Shown here in pieces: positions 10,813 to 22,642 of a stretch of DNA of 64,000 nucleotides. Both the position numbers and the translations under genes were made by a program. The notes beneath the pieces are model-generated. The model was not told where the DNA came from, did not search any database, and saw nothing but the letters and a program-made list of their open reading frames with translations. Every line of letters starts with the position of its first letter. Within the stretch, counting starts at the first letter, position 1. The stretch comes from Parapristionchus giblindavisi. Taxonomy: Eukaryota > Nematoda > Chromadorea > Rhabditida > Diplogasteridae. The stretch is from contig CALSFV010000277.1 in NCBI GenBank assembly GCA_943737045.1, positions 310,001 to 374,000 of the forward strand, in the 5' to 3' direction.

Positions 10813-13552
10813 ATGGATCCAAATCGTACTTTTGTTCTTCCTACCATAAAGATCATCACTCACATCGTACTGGGAATAATATCAATTCCTTCAATCATTA
10901 TTTATCTGAAAATCATATACATAAATTTAATGAGACGCCGTGATTCGTTCTTCTTCAGAATTGCCACTACACAGGTACATTTTCGAAAATTTCTCAATTT
11001 TCCTAATTTCCCACAAAAGTTGCGTAATTTCCGAGAATATTTAGGGCCTTGCCGACCTGGGTTACGTATTTACCCATTTTGCAATGTTTATTAACACTGA
11101 TAATCCCCATTCATGGAGCTATCTACTTTCTACAAATGGAACGGTATGTCATTTTTATTAGCCCATCTTTATATTTCCAAAAAATCCTAATTTCGCATGC
11201 AAACCTATAGTTGTACCTTTAAATTATCATAATTACCGACGACTTTATGCGGTTTCAGATCATACCTCGAATATACTATGCCTACGTATACTATTTCGTT
11301 TATGCACAAAGTTTCGGCGTTCTCTCAATGTCGATTCATCGCTGTTTGACTGTTATACGATTTAGAATGATAAACTTGGTGAGATTTATTTTCTAGTTTT
11401 TTTTTTGCTTCTTCAGCATGTATATTTATATATAAAGGCATATATAAAGGCACACGCCGAGCAGGGCTGGGATTTTTTGAAAATAATTTCAAAAAAATTT
11501 TTGATCCAAAAATTCAAAAAATGTCTCTAAAATATTTGGAAAAAATTCTCTACTTTGTTTAAAAGGATAATAAGCAATTCAGATACATCATAATTGCCTG
11601 AAACGTGGTTAAAACAATCAAGTACGCAATAAACTGAATTCTGAAACATGAAAAACATGATACAATAATTTTTTCACTTTTTAAGAATTCTACGTCAGTG
11701 CATTGTGCACACTAATCCACACTAAAACCCCTCTTCATCAAGACCTTGAAAAATGATAAAAATGGGAATTATTGAAAAAAAACTGTCAAATCTTGTCACA
11801 ATTTTCCACAAATGTTTCACTTTTTGTCGTTTTAATGGCACTTTTATGTATGATTTTTTTAAATTTTTTTTTGAGCAATATCAAAAAAACTTTTGATTTT
11901 GAATTTTTTGAAATGGTCAAAAAATTCAAAAAAAATAAAAAAATTAAAATCAAAAAATCCCAGCCCTGACGAGCTCATTTGAAACCCGCTATAACAATGT
12001 TCCTAGCTTTCTTTGTCTCCGAGAGCGTTGTCAGAGTGGAGAGTAAAACTGTCTATCATCTAGAGTCTAGGTCTATCATCTAGAGTCCAACTCAACGTGA
12101 ATAATCCAGTGTCTGACGATATCTTACTCACTATTCAGGGCCACAACGGTTTGGCTCAGTCGTTATTCTCCATAATCCATCTCGCATGTCCTTTGCCACT
12201 TATCTATATCATCGTATTTACTCAAGGTAAAATACAATACAGATTTTAAAGGGAACGAATTGAGGACTGAGACCTTGGTTTCCTTTAAGGACTTACACAC
12301 TTAAGCTCTGAAGTCCTTGAAAGCCCTAACAATCAGCCTTATTTTTCTTCTTATTTGTACAATTCAATTACATTTCAAAAATGCGAACAGTATGGAATGA
12401 TGTGGATTTTTTTCGTTTTAAAGTTTTAAGAGTAACTTCAGGGCCAATGTCTTTTCGTGTAGACAATGATACCTATACAATGGCGAAAATTGTTGAGCCT
12501 AATGATATTGAGGTACGTTTTTCGTTTTACTTTAAAAAACCTGCCAAAGATACCTCAAAAGAGATGGTACTGGTTTTCTCATAATATCCCTTTTCCAGTT
12601 CAATTCGAGATGTGCTATGGCCATAACTGTGATTGTCGCTATTCTATCGGCATTTTGCTATATTATCATCGGCATATCTCTGCGAAATAATGGATTGTAT
12701 GTTATTTATTTATTTATACTATTTGTCAATAATACTGCCTAAATACACATCAACTTGATGAATATCTAAATATCTTAAAGGCACGCCCGAGCTAATTTAG
12801 CTCTCCGCATTGACAATACTCTCTCGTAGGGAACGAACGCGAGAGAGGGTGGTCAGAGCGGTGAGTTTCAAATAAGGGTGTGCTTTACAATTAAAATAAA
12901 ATAAATAAATTGTTACCATATTAACAGTTCCAGCGGCATTTTGACTTCACAATTCTCTACCAGACGACAGAGACAAAGGGAATTAGCCTTATTCATAACA
13001 GGATTGACTTTATTCGTGATCATGTGTTTAGTTACTACCTTCTATGTTCTCATCTATCTTACAAGTGCTGATAGAGCGGTTGGTTGTTGTTAAATTATAC
13101 GCATCACATTAAAAGTATTTTTCTCTGTATTGCATCATTACATTTGCCTTACGTGCCTAGGCCGCAATCTCGTTCGCCGCGTCTCCGTCGTTATGGCGGA
13201 GGTTATGGCGTAGGCAAGTAAGGCAAATTTAACGATGCATATGTGTTTATGGGGGTTGACTTGTGAAGCGTGCTCTGGCAAACACTTGACTGATACGGTG
13301 GCAGTATTGCCATTTAGAAGAATGGCTCATGGTGAAGAAACAATTTCAAGATTTTCGTTTCAGACCACGTATACGGTAAGAACCACTTACCCGTTCATCT
13401 CATTTGCCTTATCATTCGCCCATCCGTGGACACTCCTTCTAACTTCTTCTGAGACTAGACGTCGTCTACTTGGAAATGCAAAATCATCCACAGTCGTAAG
13501 GGCGACGACAGAATCACGTTTCACTCCAAATATGCCGGCTTTCAATAAATAA
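10813..13552 (+). CDS. Seven-TM chemoreceptor, Srg superfamily (gene B)
   Basis: Eight exons: 10813-10974, 11045-11143, 11259-11378, 12139-12226, 12442-12512, 12599-12696, 12934-13078, 13364-13552. They give an intact 323-residue protein. Exon lengths and phases match genes A and C, apart from slightly different last exons. It opens with MDPNRTFVLPTIKIITH, carries SIHRCLTV at the end of span 3, a positively charged RRQRQREL loop before span 6 and FAHPWTLLLTSSETRRR after span 7. Intron 3 holds a type 1 MITE split by a CAGGGCTGGGA-ended element. Introns 6 and 7 each hold a hairpin. The exon 7 donor is the weak GTTGGT. It is a presumed chemosensory membrane receptor, and no inactivating lesion was seen. 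Confidence 0.87.
11444..12053. repeat. Type 1 MITE interrupted by a hAT-like element
   Basis: Left piece 11444-11461 and right piece 11969-12053 are the two sides of one type 1 hairpin. Gene C has an uninterrupted type 1 copy at the same place in its intron 3, so this MITE insertion is older than the B/C duplication. Confidence 0.7.
11462..11968. mobile_element. hAT-like non-autonomous element (507 bp)
   Basis: Terminal inverted repeats CAGGGCTGGGATTTTTTGA at the left and its complement at the right enclose AT-rich filler without a transposase. The ends match the element at 51737-52270, which has a perfect 8-bp target duplication. Here the 8-bp flanks do not match, perhaps because the host MITE has rearranged. 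Inserted inside a type 1 MITE in intron 3 of gene B. Confidence 0.75.
12775..12889. repeat. Fold-back MITE type 1, intron 6 of gene B
   Basis: Hairpin with TTAAAGGCACGCCCGAGC at the left and GGGTGTGC at the right around a CTCTCTCG/CGAGAGAG core. A type 1 copy sits at the equivalent place of gene C (20487-20594). Confidence 0.7.
13131..13239. repeat. Fold-back MITE type 4 (GCATC-ended), intron 7 of gene B
   Basis: Ends TGCATCATTACATTTGCC and its near complement enclose a GC-rich centre. A second copy is at 59588-59685. This family is distinct from types 1 and 2. Confidence 0.65.
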
Positions 13553-13662
13553 AGTTTTTTTCTTGTTAATCAATCATCTTTTCTCACTTTAATTAGAATC
13601 GTATAGATAGTTCTAGTTACTTCCTAACAACGGTGAGAAAGTGGGTCGTAAAATTCGATTAA

Positions 13663-13815
13663 CAGGACTTTTCCTTATTGTTAGAAGATCAACCCGATCA
13701 TCCTATGGAGGTGGATCTTGATCGATTGATCCAAGAGGTAGAGGCTGATCCGTCTCCCGATACCAGTGACATTACAATGACACTTGGGGACTCCCAGAGC
13801 GCTTTTTTTACATGA
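13663..13815 (+). other. Orphan acidic coding-like fragment
   Basis: A 50-codon open stretch between gene B and the tRNA-like element reads as an acidic peptide (around HPMEVDLDRLIQEVEADP) with balanced codon use. No domain is recognised. It may be a captured exon or gene fragment carried with a mobile element, or chance. An AG at 13682-13683 could be a splice acceptor. Confidence 0.3.
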
Positions 13816-13846
13816 GCTAATATTTTTTCCATGAAAGCGGCTTCAA

Positions 13847-14194
13847 TTAAAGGTGGAGACCCGCGAATGTTCATGCAAATCATTTGCATATCGCTCATGC
13901 AAGTGTCAAGTGAGATACAAGAAGATAGAGTGTCCTCTCATCAGTCACTTAGCGCAGTGGTAACATTTCTGACTATCTAGCGCATGGTTACGGGTTGGAA
14001 TCCTATTGCCGAACTTTGCTATTTTCAAAAAGCGCGCCGTTGCCTGCGATTGCAAGCATGATTCATTCATGATTCTAGTGATCAATAAGGTGAATTAGCA
14101 TAAAATAAATAGTGTACGGTATGTAGAATAACTTTTGCTATCTTTCTGTCTTCACAGTTTGTTCACGAAAATATTCGCGGGAGTCCACCTTTAA
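13847..14194 (+). repeat. tRNA-like TIR element (348 bp)
   Basis: The ends read TTAAAGGTGGAGACC and, inverted, GGAGTCCACCTTTAA, forming imperfect terminal inverted repeats. Inside is an A-box-like AGCGCAGTGGTAAC and a B-box-like GGTTGGAATCC, a decayed tRNA module, followed by AGCATGATTCATTCATGATT shared with the other copies. It may be a SINE or MITE chimera. Confidence 0.7.
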
Positions 14195-16233
14195 GAGTCA
14201 CGCAGTTACAATTCTTCCGTTTTCATTATATCGATAGTAAAAAAATATTTAAAGAAAAAAAACGTGATGTAGAATATTTTTCGATTTTTTCGAATTTGAA
14301 ATTTGAAACTTTTCGATTGTTTTTCGAAAATCTTTTTCGCACATTCCAGATTATGAATGAGTCATCTACTAGAACAGTTTGAATAAGACCAAAAAGATCA
14401 TATGTATTATACATTATGTTCATAAGAAGATTATCATCATTTGCGATGCTAGAAGAATGTGTGGGACGTCTAGATTCTATGAAAAGTTAGTTGATTGAAA
14501 AAAAGGAAACAGTTCCCATACTGATAAGGAGAAATCATAATTGTCGTGATCAATACTCTATTAAATATGTAATTTATTATTAGAGCTAAGATTCTCGAAT
14601 TCCAAGTTATCAATTTTCATTTTTTTACCAAGAATTTTCGGCACTTTTACAGAGTATCCAAAAATTGTAAAGATACCACATCAGCTACAAAATCTTGAGA
14701 GCCTGTTTTCTGATAATGTTTATCAAGCATATTCCGTTGAACTAGCATTCAGAAACAGAATCGGCGACTGATATTTTTTTCTGTTTTGATGGCTGTTCCA
14801 TGCCGTGTCTTTGTTGACAATTGCTAATCTTCTTTTGAAATTGACAGAACTCTTTTCAAAACTTATTTTTGGGGCATTTTTAATCGATTTATTTACCTTA
14901 ACCTTTATTTTCATAAAAAGCCCCTAGCATTTGTTCATTCTATATATGTAGATTTTAATATGTGAAGAATTACTCTAAATAGTTAGCTCTGTCACTTTGA
15001 TGATGCTAGTCATGTTTGTGGCCATTGGAACTTTTAGTTCCTCATAAAGTGCATCAAAAGTTCTGTTTTTTTTCGCACAACCCTGATAGGTAATGCATAG
15101 GAATGTACATATACTATTAATGTAGATACCATATGAATGTGTTAGCATTCCATACCATGCTACCGTTAAAACGATAGTCATATGCTCATCATATCGAAGC
15201 TGTGTGACATGACTGAGCGATGACTGAGTGTTTGGATCATATTTAAACCGGGGAGAATGCGTTAGAACAGTTCGCATATTTTCACCGTAAAATGCCGCAT
15301 TTTACCGTCGATTTCCCACTTTATTTCAATCGTGCTCTAGCAGGCCTAATGGACGATAAAACCTTTTCCTGTGTTTCGTGCACTTCATTCAGCAGTAAAT
15401 TTTTCGACCGTTGTGATTGAAAAGTTACAAGCATGTTCCACAACCCTGCCCCTGACTCTTCTGGATGATGTGCTACTAAGATAAATATTATTATCATTAA
15501 TATTAAACCATACTACGTATACCTTCTCAGTAATATCATTTGATGATTGACTCGAGTTAGTGATGTATTCACTGAAAAGCTACCAGAATATAATCCTCTT
15601 TTTTCTTTCAAAAGATTAAAGGTGGAGATATCATATCAATGCCATAAATATAATATTTTATGCTAATTCTGCGTATTTCAAGAATCTTGAATGAACAAAT
15701 CTACAGGATATGGAGAGATTTTTTTGAATATTGGAAAATTTAGCCATAACTTTTCCGCACTTTACCATTGCGACAAAAGCTGAACTGCATGATCGCATTC
15801 ATGTATTTCCCCTTTTCGCTTAAACCTTAAGTAAACTGTATGTTATGCATAGGCATAGGCATTCGCTGTATTGACATTCCATCTTTAACTTCAGGAACTG
15901 TTTCTGATCTCTTGTTGAGCATAACATCGTGTGCTCTCTTTTCGACCTCATGACGCAACAATTTATTTACAATACTGTCATACTTTTATATATATGACGA
16001 GGTTTGTTGAACAATTTCTAGTTTTCATGCTTACAATTCACGCGCATCATATGATTATACGTATAATTCATATATCACTTTACCTGCCCTTTCTCGTGTT
16101 GCCATATCGTTTGTGTATATGATAAAATAAGTATCTTATATATTTTGAAAAATCGTCGCTCGAACATTTCAACTAGTACTAATTACCATTTCGCGGTTCA
16201 TTTTCATTGCACCAATTTTTTTCTTTTATTTCG
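14195..16233. other. 5' flank of gene C, duplicated from that of gene B
   Basis: About 14345-15600 aligns by eye with 9255-9990 in the same orientation; shared landmarks include GACCAAAAAGATCA and GATAAATATTAT followed by a tACTACGTATAC stretch. About 15616-15889 is a degraded tRNA-like element. The last part (16140-16210) matches the segment just before gene B (TAATTACCATTTCGCGG). No gene is supported. Confidence 0.6.
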
Positions 16234-16350
16234 TTTAAAGGCACACGCGAACTAATTTGAAACTCTCCGCTCTGGCAATACTATCTCGTAGACAAAAAAA
16301 CGAGAGAGCATTATTAGAGAGTTTGAAATCAGCTCGTAATGTCCCTTTAA
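16234..16350. repeat. Fold-back MITE type 1 upstream of gene C
   Basis: TTTAAAGGCACACGCGAAC at the left and GTCCCTTTAA at the right, with ACTCTCCGCTCTGGCAATA facing its near complement. It lies 11 bp left of the 2.2-kb TTAA palindrome. Confidence 0.75.
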
Positions 16351-16360
16351 TATAACGTGT

Positions 16361-18584
16361 TTAAGAGACCGGCTCGGTAAGACTCGAGCATTTTGACCCT
16401 CTGCCGGACATTCGCGAGGACTTTCGATCTGGCCCTCAATACTTTCATCATAGACACATACCGGGGGGAGACCGATGAAAGTTATAGTGAAAATGCCCTT
16501 AGGCTCAAACCCGGCTCACATATGTCGCATAAAATAAAAAATTGAAAAATTCATAACTTTTCAATCGCGATAGCTAGGACTTTTATTTCTTTTTATTGGT
16601 GAATAACATGTCATGCACTCTTACAAACACAGTTGAGCAGTAATATCATGTCGTTCTGGATATGTTTTTTCGTGTATGATTTTCCGATTTTTCCTCTTCC
16701 ATCCTCGTTGAAGAGAGACGGCAAGCATTGACATAGTACATATTGTAGCCCTGACACTTCTGTACATGATGGTCACATTCCCTTGGAAATCCAACTTTTC
16801 TGAAGCATCGAGAATTGCAACTGAATGTGAGATATGTGTAATTTGTAAAAATCGAAAATTAAATTTCTTGTAAATCGCAAGAGTAGTAGGTAGCTTTATT
16901 ATGTCATTTTACTTGTAGTGATGTGCCTACACAGAAAAAATATACTAGTAGACTCAGACTAAATTTTTAAAAATTTTTAAAAATAATTATTTTATTTTTA
17001 TTTTTTTCAACCCTGACATTGAGTCGACCGTCAAGGCAAGTTGATTCATAGGGCGGATGGTAGCTGATGCATGTCCGTTTGCGAAAACAACTGCCACGAA
17101 AAGAATCGTCGTTTCGCAGATCTAGAATTTATTTTTTTAATTATCAAACTTGAATATTTATATGTTTCTTTCACATAAATCGGTTGGAAGGTGGCGTATG
17201 GCAACCAAAGCTGTACCATTGTTATCAGTAGGAGTGTACTGTACTGCACTACCGTAACCGTCAGGAATCACGAACTAACTTTTTTTCAGTCGACCCATGA
17301 TTCACAACCATGACCCCGGGTTCATGGTTGAGAATAGCTGAGGTCGAAAAATTCATGATGATCCCAGACCAAATACTATTTGGCAATATATCAACAGTGA
17401 GCCAACTTCTAGTTTTCTGGATACCGTAACCCAAAATACAGTAATCTAGTTACCGTACCCTATAATAATGTGGTGAAATTCTCGGAAAATTCAAGTGCGT
17501 GCCTTACAATTACTGTAGTTTGGGTTACGGTATCCAGAAAACTAGAAGTTGTCTCACTGTTGATATATTGCCAAATAGTATTTGGTCTGGGATCATCATG
17601 AATTTTTCGACCTCAGCTATTCTCAACCATGAACCCCGGGTCATGGTTGAGAATCATGGGTCGACTGAAAAAAAATCAGTTCGCGATTCCTGACGATTAT
17701 GGTATTCAAGTACAGTTCACTCCCACTGATAACAATGGTACAGCTTTGGTTTCCATACGCCACCTTCCAACCGATTTATGTGAAAGAAACATGTATTTTT
17801 TCAAGTTTGATAATTAAAAAAATAAATTCTAGATCTGCGAAACGACGATTCTTTTCGTGGCAGTTGTTTTCGCAAACGGACATGCATCAGCTACCATCCG
17901 CCCTATGAATCAACTTGCATTGACGGTCGACTCAATGTCAGGGTTGAAAAAAATAAAAATAAAATAATTATTTTTAAAATTTTTAAAAAATGTAGTCTGA
18001 GTCTACTAGTATATTTTTTCTGTGTAGGCACATCACTACAAGTAAAATGACATAATAAAGCTACCTACTACTCTTGCGATTTACAAGAAATTTAATTTTC
18101 GATTTTTACAAATTACACATATCTCACATTCAGTTGCAATTCTCGATGCTTCAGAAAAGTTGGATTTCCAAGGGAATGTGACCATCATGTACAGAAGTGT
18201 CAGGGCTACAATATGTACTATGTCAATGCTTGCCGTCTCTCTTCAACGAGGATGGAAGAGGAAAAATCGGAAAATCATACACGAAAAAACATATCCAGAA
18301 CGACATGATATTACTGCTCAACTGTGTTTGTAAGAGTGCATGACATGTTATTCACCAATAAAAAGAAATAAAAGTCCTAGCTATCGCGATTGAAAAGTTA
18401 TGAATTTTTCAATTTTTTATTTTATGCGACATATGTGAGCCGGGTTTGAGCCTAAGGGCATTTTCACTATAACTTTCATCGGTCTCCCCCCGGTATGTGT
18501 CTATGATGAAAGTATTGAGGGCCAGATCGAAAGTCCTCGCGAATGTCCGGACCATGCTCGAGTCTTACCGAGCCGGTCTCTTAA
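16361..18584. mobile_element. 2.2-kb TTAA-ended palindromic element
   Basis: The left end TTAAGAGACCGGCTCGGTAA and the right end, its complement finishing GGTCTCTTAA, start two arms of about 1.1 kb that are near-exact inverted copies, meeting at about 17473. Minor differences exist, for example TGCCGG against TCCGG-ACC near the ends and a small indel. The central spacer is tiny. No transposase is present. TTAA at both borders fits a piggyBac-like or other TTAA-targeting system. It replaces the DNA directly upstream of gene C. Confidence 0.9.
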
Positions 18585-18595
18585 CTAGTTTCAGA

Positions 18596-21469
18596 ATGGA
18601 TCCAAATCGTGATTTTGTTCTTCCAACAATCAAGATCATCACTTACATCATAATGGGGACAATATCTGCTCCGTCAATATTGATTTATCTGAAAATCATT
18701 TACATAAATATAATGAGACGTCGCGATTCGTTCTTCTTCAGGATCGCTACTACACAGGTCCTTTTTTTCTTAATTTATTTTTTTCCTTAATTGTGCTTTT
18801 CTTAATTTTCCTAATTTTCTTCCAAAAATTGCTTATTTATATTAAGGGCCTAGCCGACTTGGGTTTCATTGTTACCCATTTATCTATGTCATTTACCTTA
18901 GATAATCCCTACACATGGAGCTATCTGCTTTCCACGAATGAAACTGTATGTGTTTTTTTGTTCTTTTTAATGGAGCATGTTTTTTGTGTTCAAAAGCAGG
19001 AAAAAGTAGAGAATACTCCATCTTTTACATACTCCTGTTTACATATTTTTCATTTGAACATTAGTGACCGAAACACCGCAAGGAAAATAGTTTTACACTA
19101 TTAATCTATTTTTTATAGCGATTTTAAAAGTGAGGTGCATGCGAACATATATTTATAATTTATTATTATCATTTAATTATGATGACTTTATGCGGTTTCA
19201 GATCATCCCTCGAATATACTATGGCTACGTGTACTATTTCATTTATGCGCAGAGCTTTGGAGTTCTGTCAATGTCCGTTCATCGATGCTTGACCGTCCTA
19301 CGATTTAGAAAGATAAACCTGGTGAGATTCAGAATTTTTTTCCGGATTATTGCTTCTTCAACATATTTTCATATATAAGTAATTAAAGGTACAGCAGAGC
19401 TAATTTGAAACTCTCCACTCTGGTCACGCTCTCTCGCTTTTTTACCTACGAGAGAGCGTTACTAGAGTGAGAGTAAAGATTGCTCAGGAATATAGAAATC
19501 GCTATTTAGGGCCACAGCAGTTTGGCTCAGGCTTTCTTCGCCATTGTCCACCTAGCATGTCCACTGCCGTTTATGTATATCATCGTATTTACTCAAGGTA
19601 AAAGCAATTCATTTATTAAGCAAAAATTTATTTTAGCCCTGAAATTTAAAACAAAAAGATCTTGAACAACTCAGCTAAAGCATGAAAATTAACTTGAATA
19701 GTTGAATAGTTGTAAAATTGTAATTGAATTACAAAATGAGAAGAAGTCGGCTAATTATTACAGTTCTTATTTTCACTAGTCAAATATAATACATCGTGAC
19801 CATGCAATATGTATGAACTGATGTAGATCTTTTTTTTAGTTTTAGATCCATTACAGGTCCAATGTCTTTTCGCGTTGATAATACTACCTATACAATGTCG
19901 AAACTTGCTCAGCCGAATGATATTGAGGTACGTTCCTCACTGTACCTTCAAATGTCTTCTCAAATATACATATAATTCGACAAAATACGATCTTGCCACA
20001 CAATAACCACATAGAACAATTTCAAAAACGTTTTGGGAAGTCATTTAAAGACATACCCCGGGCTACATTTGAAATTCTCCGCTCTCGCAACGCTCTCTGG
20101 TAGACGAAGAAAGTGAATCATTGCGAGAGAAATTAGCTAGGAGTGTGCATTTAAAGGAATACTAGTGGTTTTCTTATAATATCCTTTTTCCAGTTCAATT
20201 CAAGATGTGCAATGATCATAACTTTAATTGTCGCTATCCTATCGGCAATTTGTTATATTATAATCGGCATTTCCCTTCGAAAAAACGGATTGTATGTTAT
20301 TTATTTATAGTATTTGTCTATATTACTTACAAGTTAATAAACATCAACGTAATGAATATCTAAACAGCTTTAAAGGGAGGGTAACCTCACTCAATGGTCT
20401 CTTCGACGCGCAATGCTCTCTCGTTGTTAGAGAACAGAGAAATAGTGTGCGCAATGAAGAGACCATTGAGTGAGGTTGCGCTCCCTTTAAAGTACTCTCG
20501 AGCTAACTTGATTCTACTCGTTGCTCTCTCGTACACAATGAACTCGAGAGAGTGTTGGTAGAGCGGTTAGTTAGCTCGGAGTGTGCCATTAAAGAGATAT
20601 ATTATTACCATATAAACAGTTCCAGCGGCATTTTGACTTCACAATTCTGCACTAAACGACAGAGACAAAGGGAAATGGCGTTATTCATAACTGGATTGAC
20701 TTTATTCATCCTAATGTGTTTAATTACTACCTTCTACGTTCTCATCTATACTACAAGTGCTAATATAGCGGTTCGTTATTATTAAATTAACCAATTTTTT
20801 CAGTAGTAAAAGTTGGACTGATAGTGGGGCAGCATTCCCGTACATTAAAGGTGGAGTCCGAGCAATATTTTCGTAAACAATCTGTGAAGACAGAAAGATA
20901 GTAAAAGTAATTAAAGATACCATACATAAATTATTTTATGCTAATTCGGCCTATTGATCGCAAGAATCATGAAAGAATCATGCTTGATGTACAGGAAAAG
21001 GCGCGAAAGTTTGAAAATAGGAAAGTTCAGCAATAGGTTTCGAACCCGCGACGTTACGCTTGCTAGTGAGCATTTTTACCACTGCGCTACAGGATTGATG
21101 AGTGGTCGTGCTAATTTCTTGCATATCACTTGTCCCTTGCATAATAGATATGCTATGCATTTGCATCAACATTCGAGGGCCTCCATCTTTAAGACGAATG
21201 TTTGCTGGTAAGAAACAATTCCAAGATGAGATGACATCATATTCAACTCGTAATGTTTACTATACATGCCCCTATTGTTTCAGACCACCTATACCGTCAG
21301 AACCACTTATCCGTTCATCTCATTCGCCTTATCATTCGCCCATCCTTGGACACTTCTTCTAACTTCTTCCGAGACTAGAAAACGTCTACTCAAAAACGCA
21401 AAATCGTCTACAGTTGTATGGGCGACGACAGAATCACGCGTCACTCCGATGTCGGCTTTCACAAAGTGA
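18596..21469 (+). CDS. Seven-TM chemoreceptor, Srg superfamily (gene C)
   Basis: Eight exons: 18596-18757, 18847-18945, 19202-19321, 19510-19597, 19857-19927, 20194-20291, 20626-20770, 21284-21469. They give an intact 322-residue protein with the same phases as A and B. It has seven hydrophobic spans, SVHRCLTV after span 3 and FAHPWTLLLTSSETRKR at the C-terminus. The ATG lies one base after a TTTCAG acceptor that begins four bases after the 2.2-kb palindrome, so the palindrome falls in the outron. The exon 2 acceptor is TTAAG rather than TTTCAG. Intron 3 holds one MITE, intron 5 one, intron 6 two adjacent ones and intron 7 a tRNA-like element. The reading frame is intact, but the original promoter has been pushed at least 2.2 kb away. 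Confidence 0.87.
19382..19488. repeat. Fold-back MITE type 1, intron 3 of gene C
   Basis: Type 1 hairpin at the same intron position as the interrupted copy in gene B, hence older than their duplication. Confidence 0.7.
20044..20157. repeat. Fold-back MITE type 1, intron 5 of gene C
   Basis: ATTTAAAGACATACCCCGGG at the left and GGAGTGTGCATTTAAAG at the right. The right arm has lost part of its pairing partner. Confidence 0.65.
20369..20491. repeat. Fold-back MITE type 2, intron 6 of gene C
   Basis: Ends TTTAAAGGGAGGGTAACC and GGTTGCGCTCCCTTTAAA. Arms of about 50 bp contain CACTCAATGGTCTCTTC facing its complement, with an unpaired loop around TTGTTAGAGAAC. The copies at 30081, 32472 and 37943 are almost the same sequence, suggesting recent activity or homogenisation. 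Confidence 0.85.
20487..20594. repeat. Fold-back MITE type 1 abutting a type 2 copy
   Basis: The type 1 hairpin starts within the TTTAAA that ends the type 2 element, so the two families share a junction motif. It is at the position equivalent to the gene B intron 6 copy. Confidence 0.75.
20844..21192 (-). repeat. tRNA-like TIR element, intron 7 of gene C
   Basis: Ends ATTAAAGGTGGAGTCCG and GGGCCTCCATCTTTAA. The interior (on the minus strand) has a B-box GGGTTCGAAACC and an A-box-like region GTAGCGCAGTGGTAA. This is one of the better preserved copies. Confidence 0.75.
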
Positions 21470-22642
21470 AATTTTGCTTGATTCGTCTTTTTCATTTTAT
21501 TTTTCGATGTCCACTACTATTTATGATCTTCCATTGTTCATTGTGGCATAAGAAATTATGTATTCAACAATTTTTTGTACGTGTATTGTTCATTACACGC
21601 ACGCATAATAAAGTGTTTAAAACTTGAAAATGAATGAGGGAAATGTTGTTCACCAGTCCAGGGGTCCGTCCAATCTGTCACTTTAAATGAGAAATGCGCG
21701 AAAATGCTTGATTTTGAAAATCTGTGCAGAAAAGCTTGGAATTTTTTATACACTCAATCAATGTGCGGAAAAAGATTTTCGGAAAAAATTTGAAAAACGA
21801 AAAATTTTCGAATTTTTATTTCGAAGCGAAAAAAAAATCCAAAACAATATTTAAACAGTGTTTTCTCTTGCGCAAACATCAACACTGCAAATTTTACTAT
21901 TGATATAATGGAAACACAAGAATTGAAACTGTGCCATTGTTAATTGGAGCTGCTTACATGATAAAATATATTTTTTGGTCAGATGAAATTGTAATTTTTG
22001 ATTACAATTTCATAATTTGTTGAAAAAACGTCATATTTTTTTTAAAAATTCATGCTTGTTTATGCGAAAGTATTTTTCGATTTTTTCGAATTATTTTCGA
22101 AAAATTTTTCGTCGAAAAACTTTTTCGAGAAAGTGTCGAAAAATCGAAAAAATCGAAAAATCGAAAAACGAAAAATGCACACCACTTCACTCAATATCTC
22201 TCTAGTCCTTGTCCTTCATCGATAATGTCAAAAATCAATCAAATACGACGCCTTAAAACTAGTAGTTTACTTATCATTCCTACTTGAAGTTGACCTTCTA
22301 TTTATACGTAAGTCCTTCCAGTGGTGTATTATACTGAAATGCATTTCGTTAAATGTTCTTTCACTTGTAGTAAACTTGCTGTAAACTTAACGTAATTTGA
22401 GTAGACTGCTAGTTTGGAAATACCAGCATTTTATCAATGATGATGACAATTTTGGTTCTTGCTCAATTATTCTCGGTAGTTAAAATTATGAATCTGAGTG
22501 ATTTTCATTTTCTATAGATAGATGATGTGTATTCTTTGCAAGACCAGGAAGTAATGACGGAAGGATGAAACTTTATTCGCAGACGTTTCGTGACCACCGT
22601 TACATCATCAGTGGTTAAAATTATAATATATTAGGTAGTCAC
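21470..22642. other. AT-rich intergenic DNA between receptor clusters
   Basis: Repeated TTTTTCGA/TCGAAAAA low-complexity sequence dominates 21760-22180. About 22560-22600 contains CTTTATTCGCAGACGTTTCG, also found near 35345, part of another dispersed repeat. No gene is seen; short ORFs here are shadows. Confidence 0.5.
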
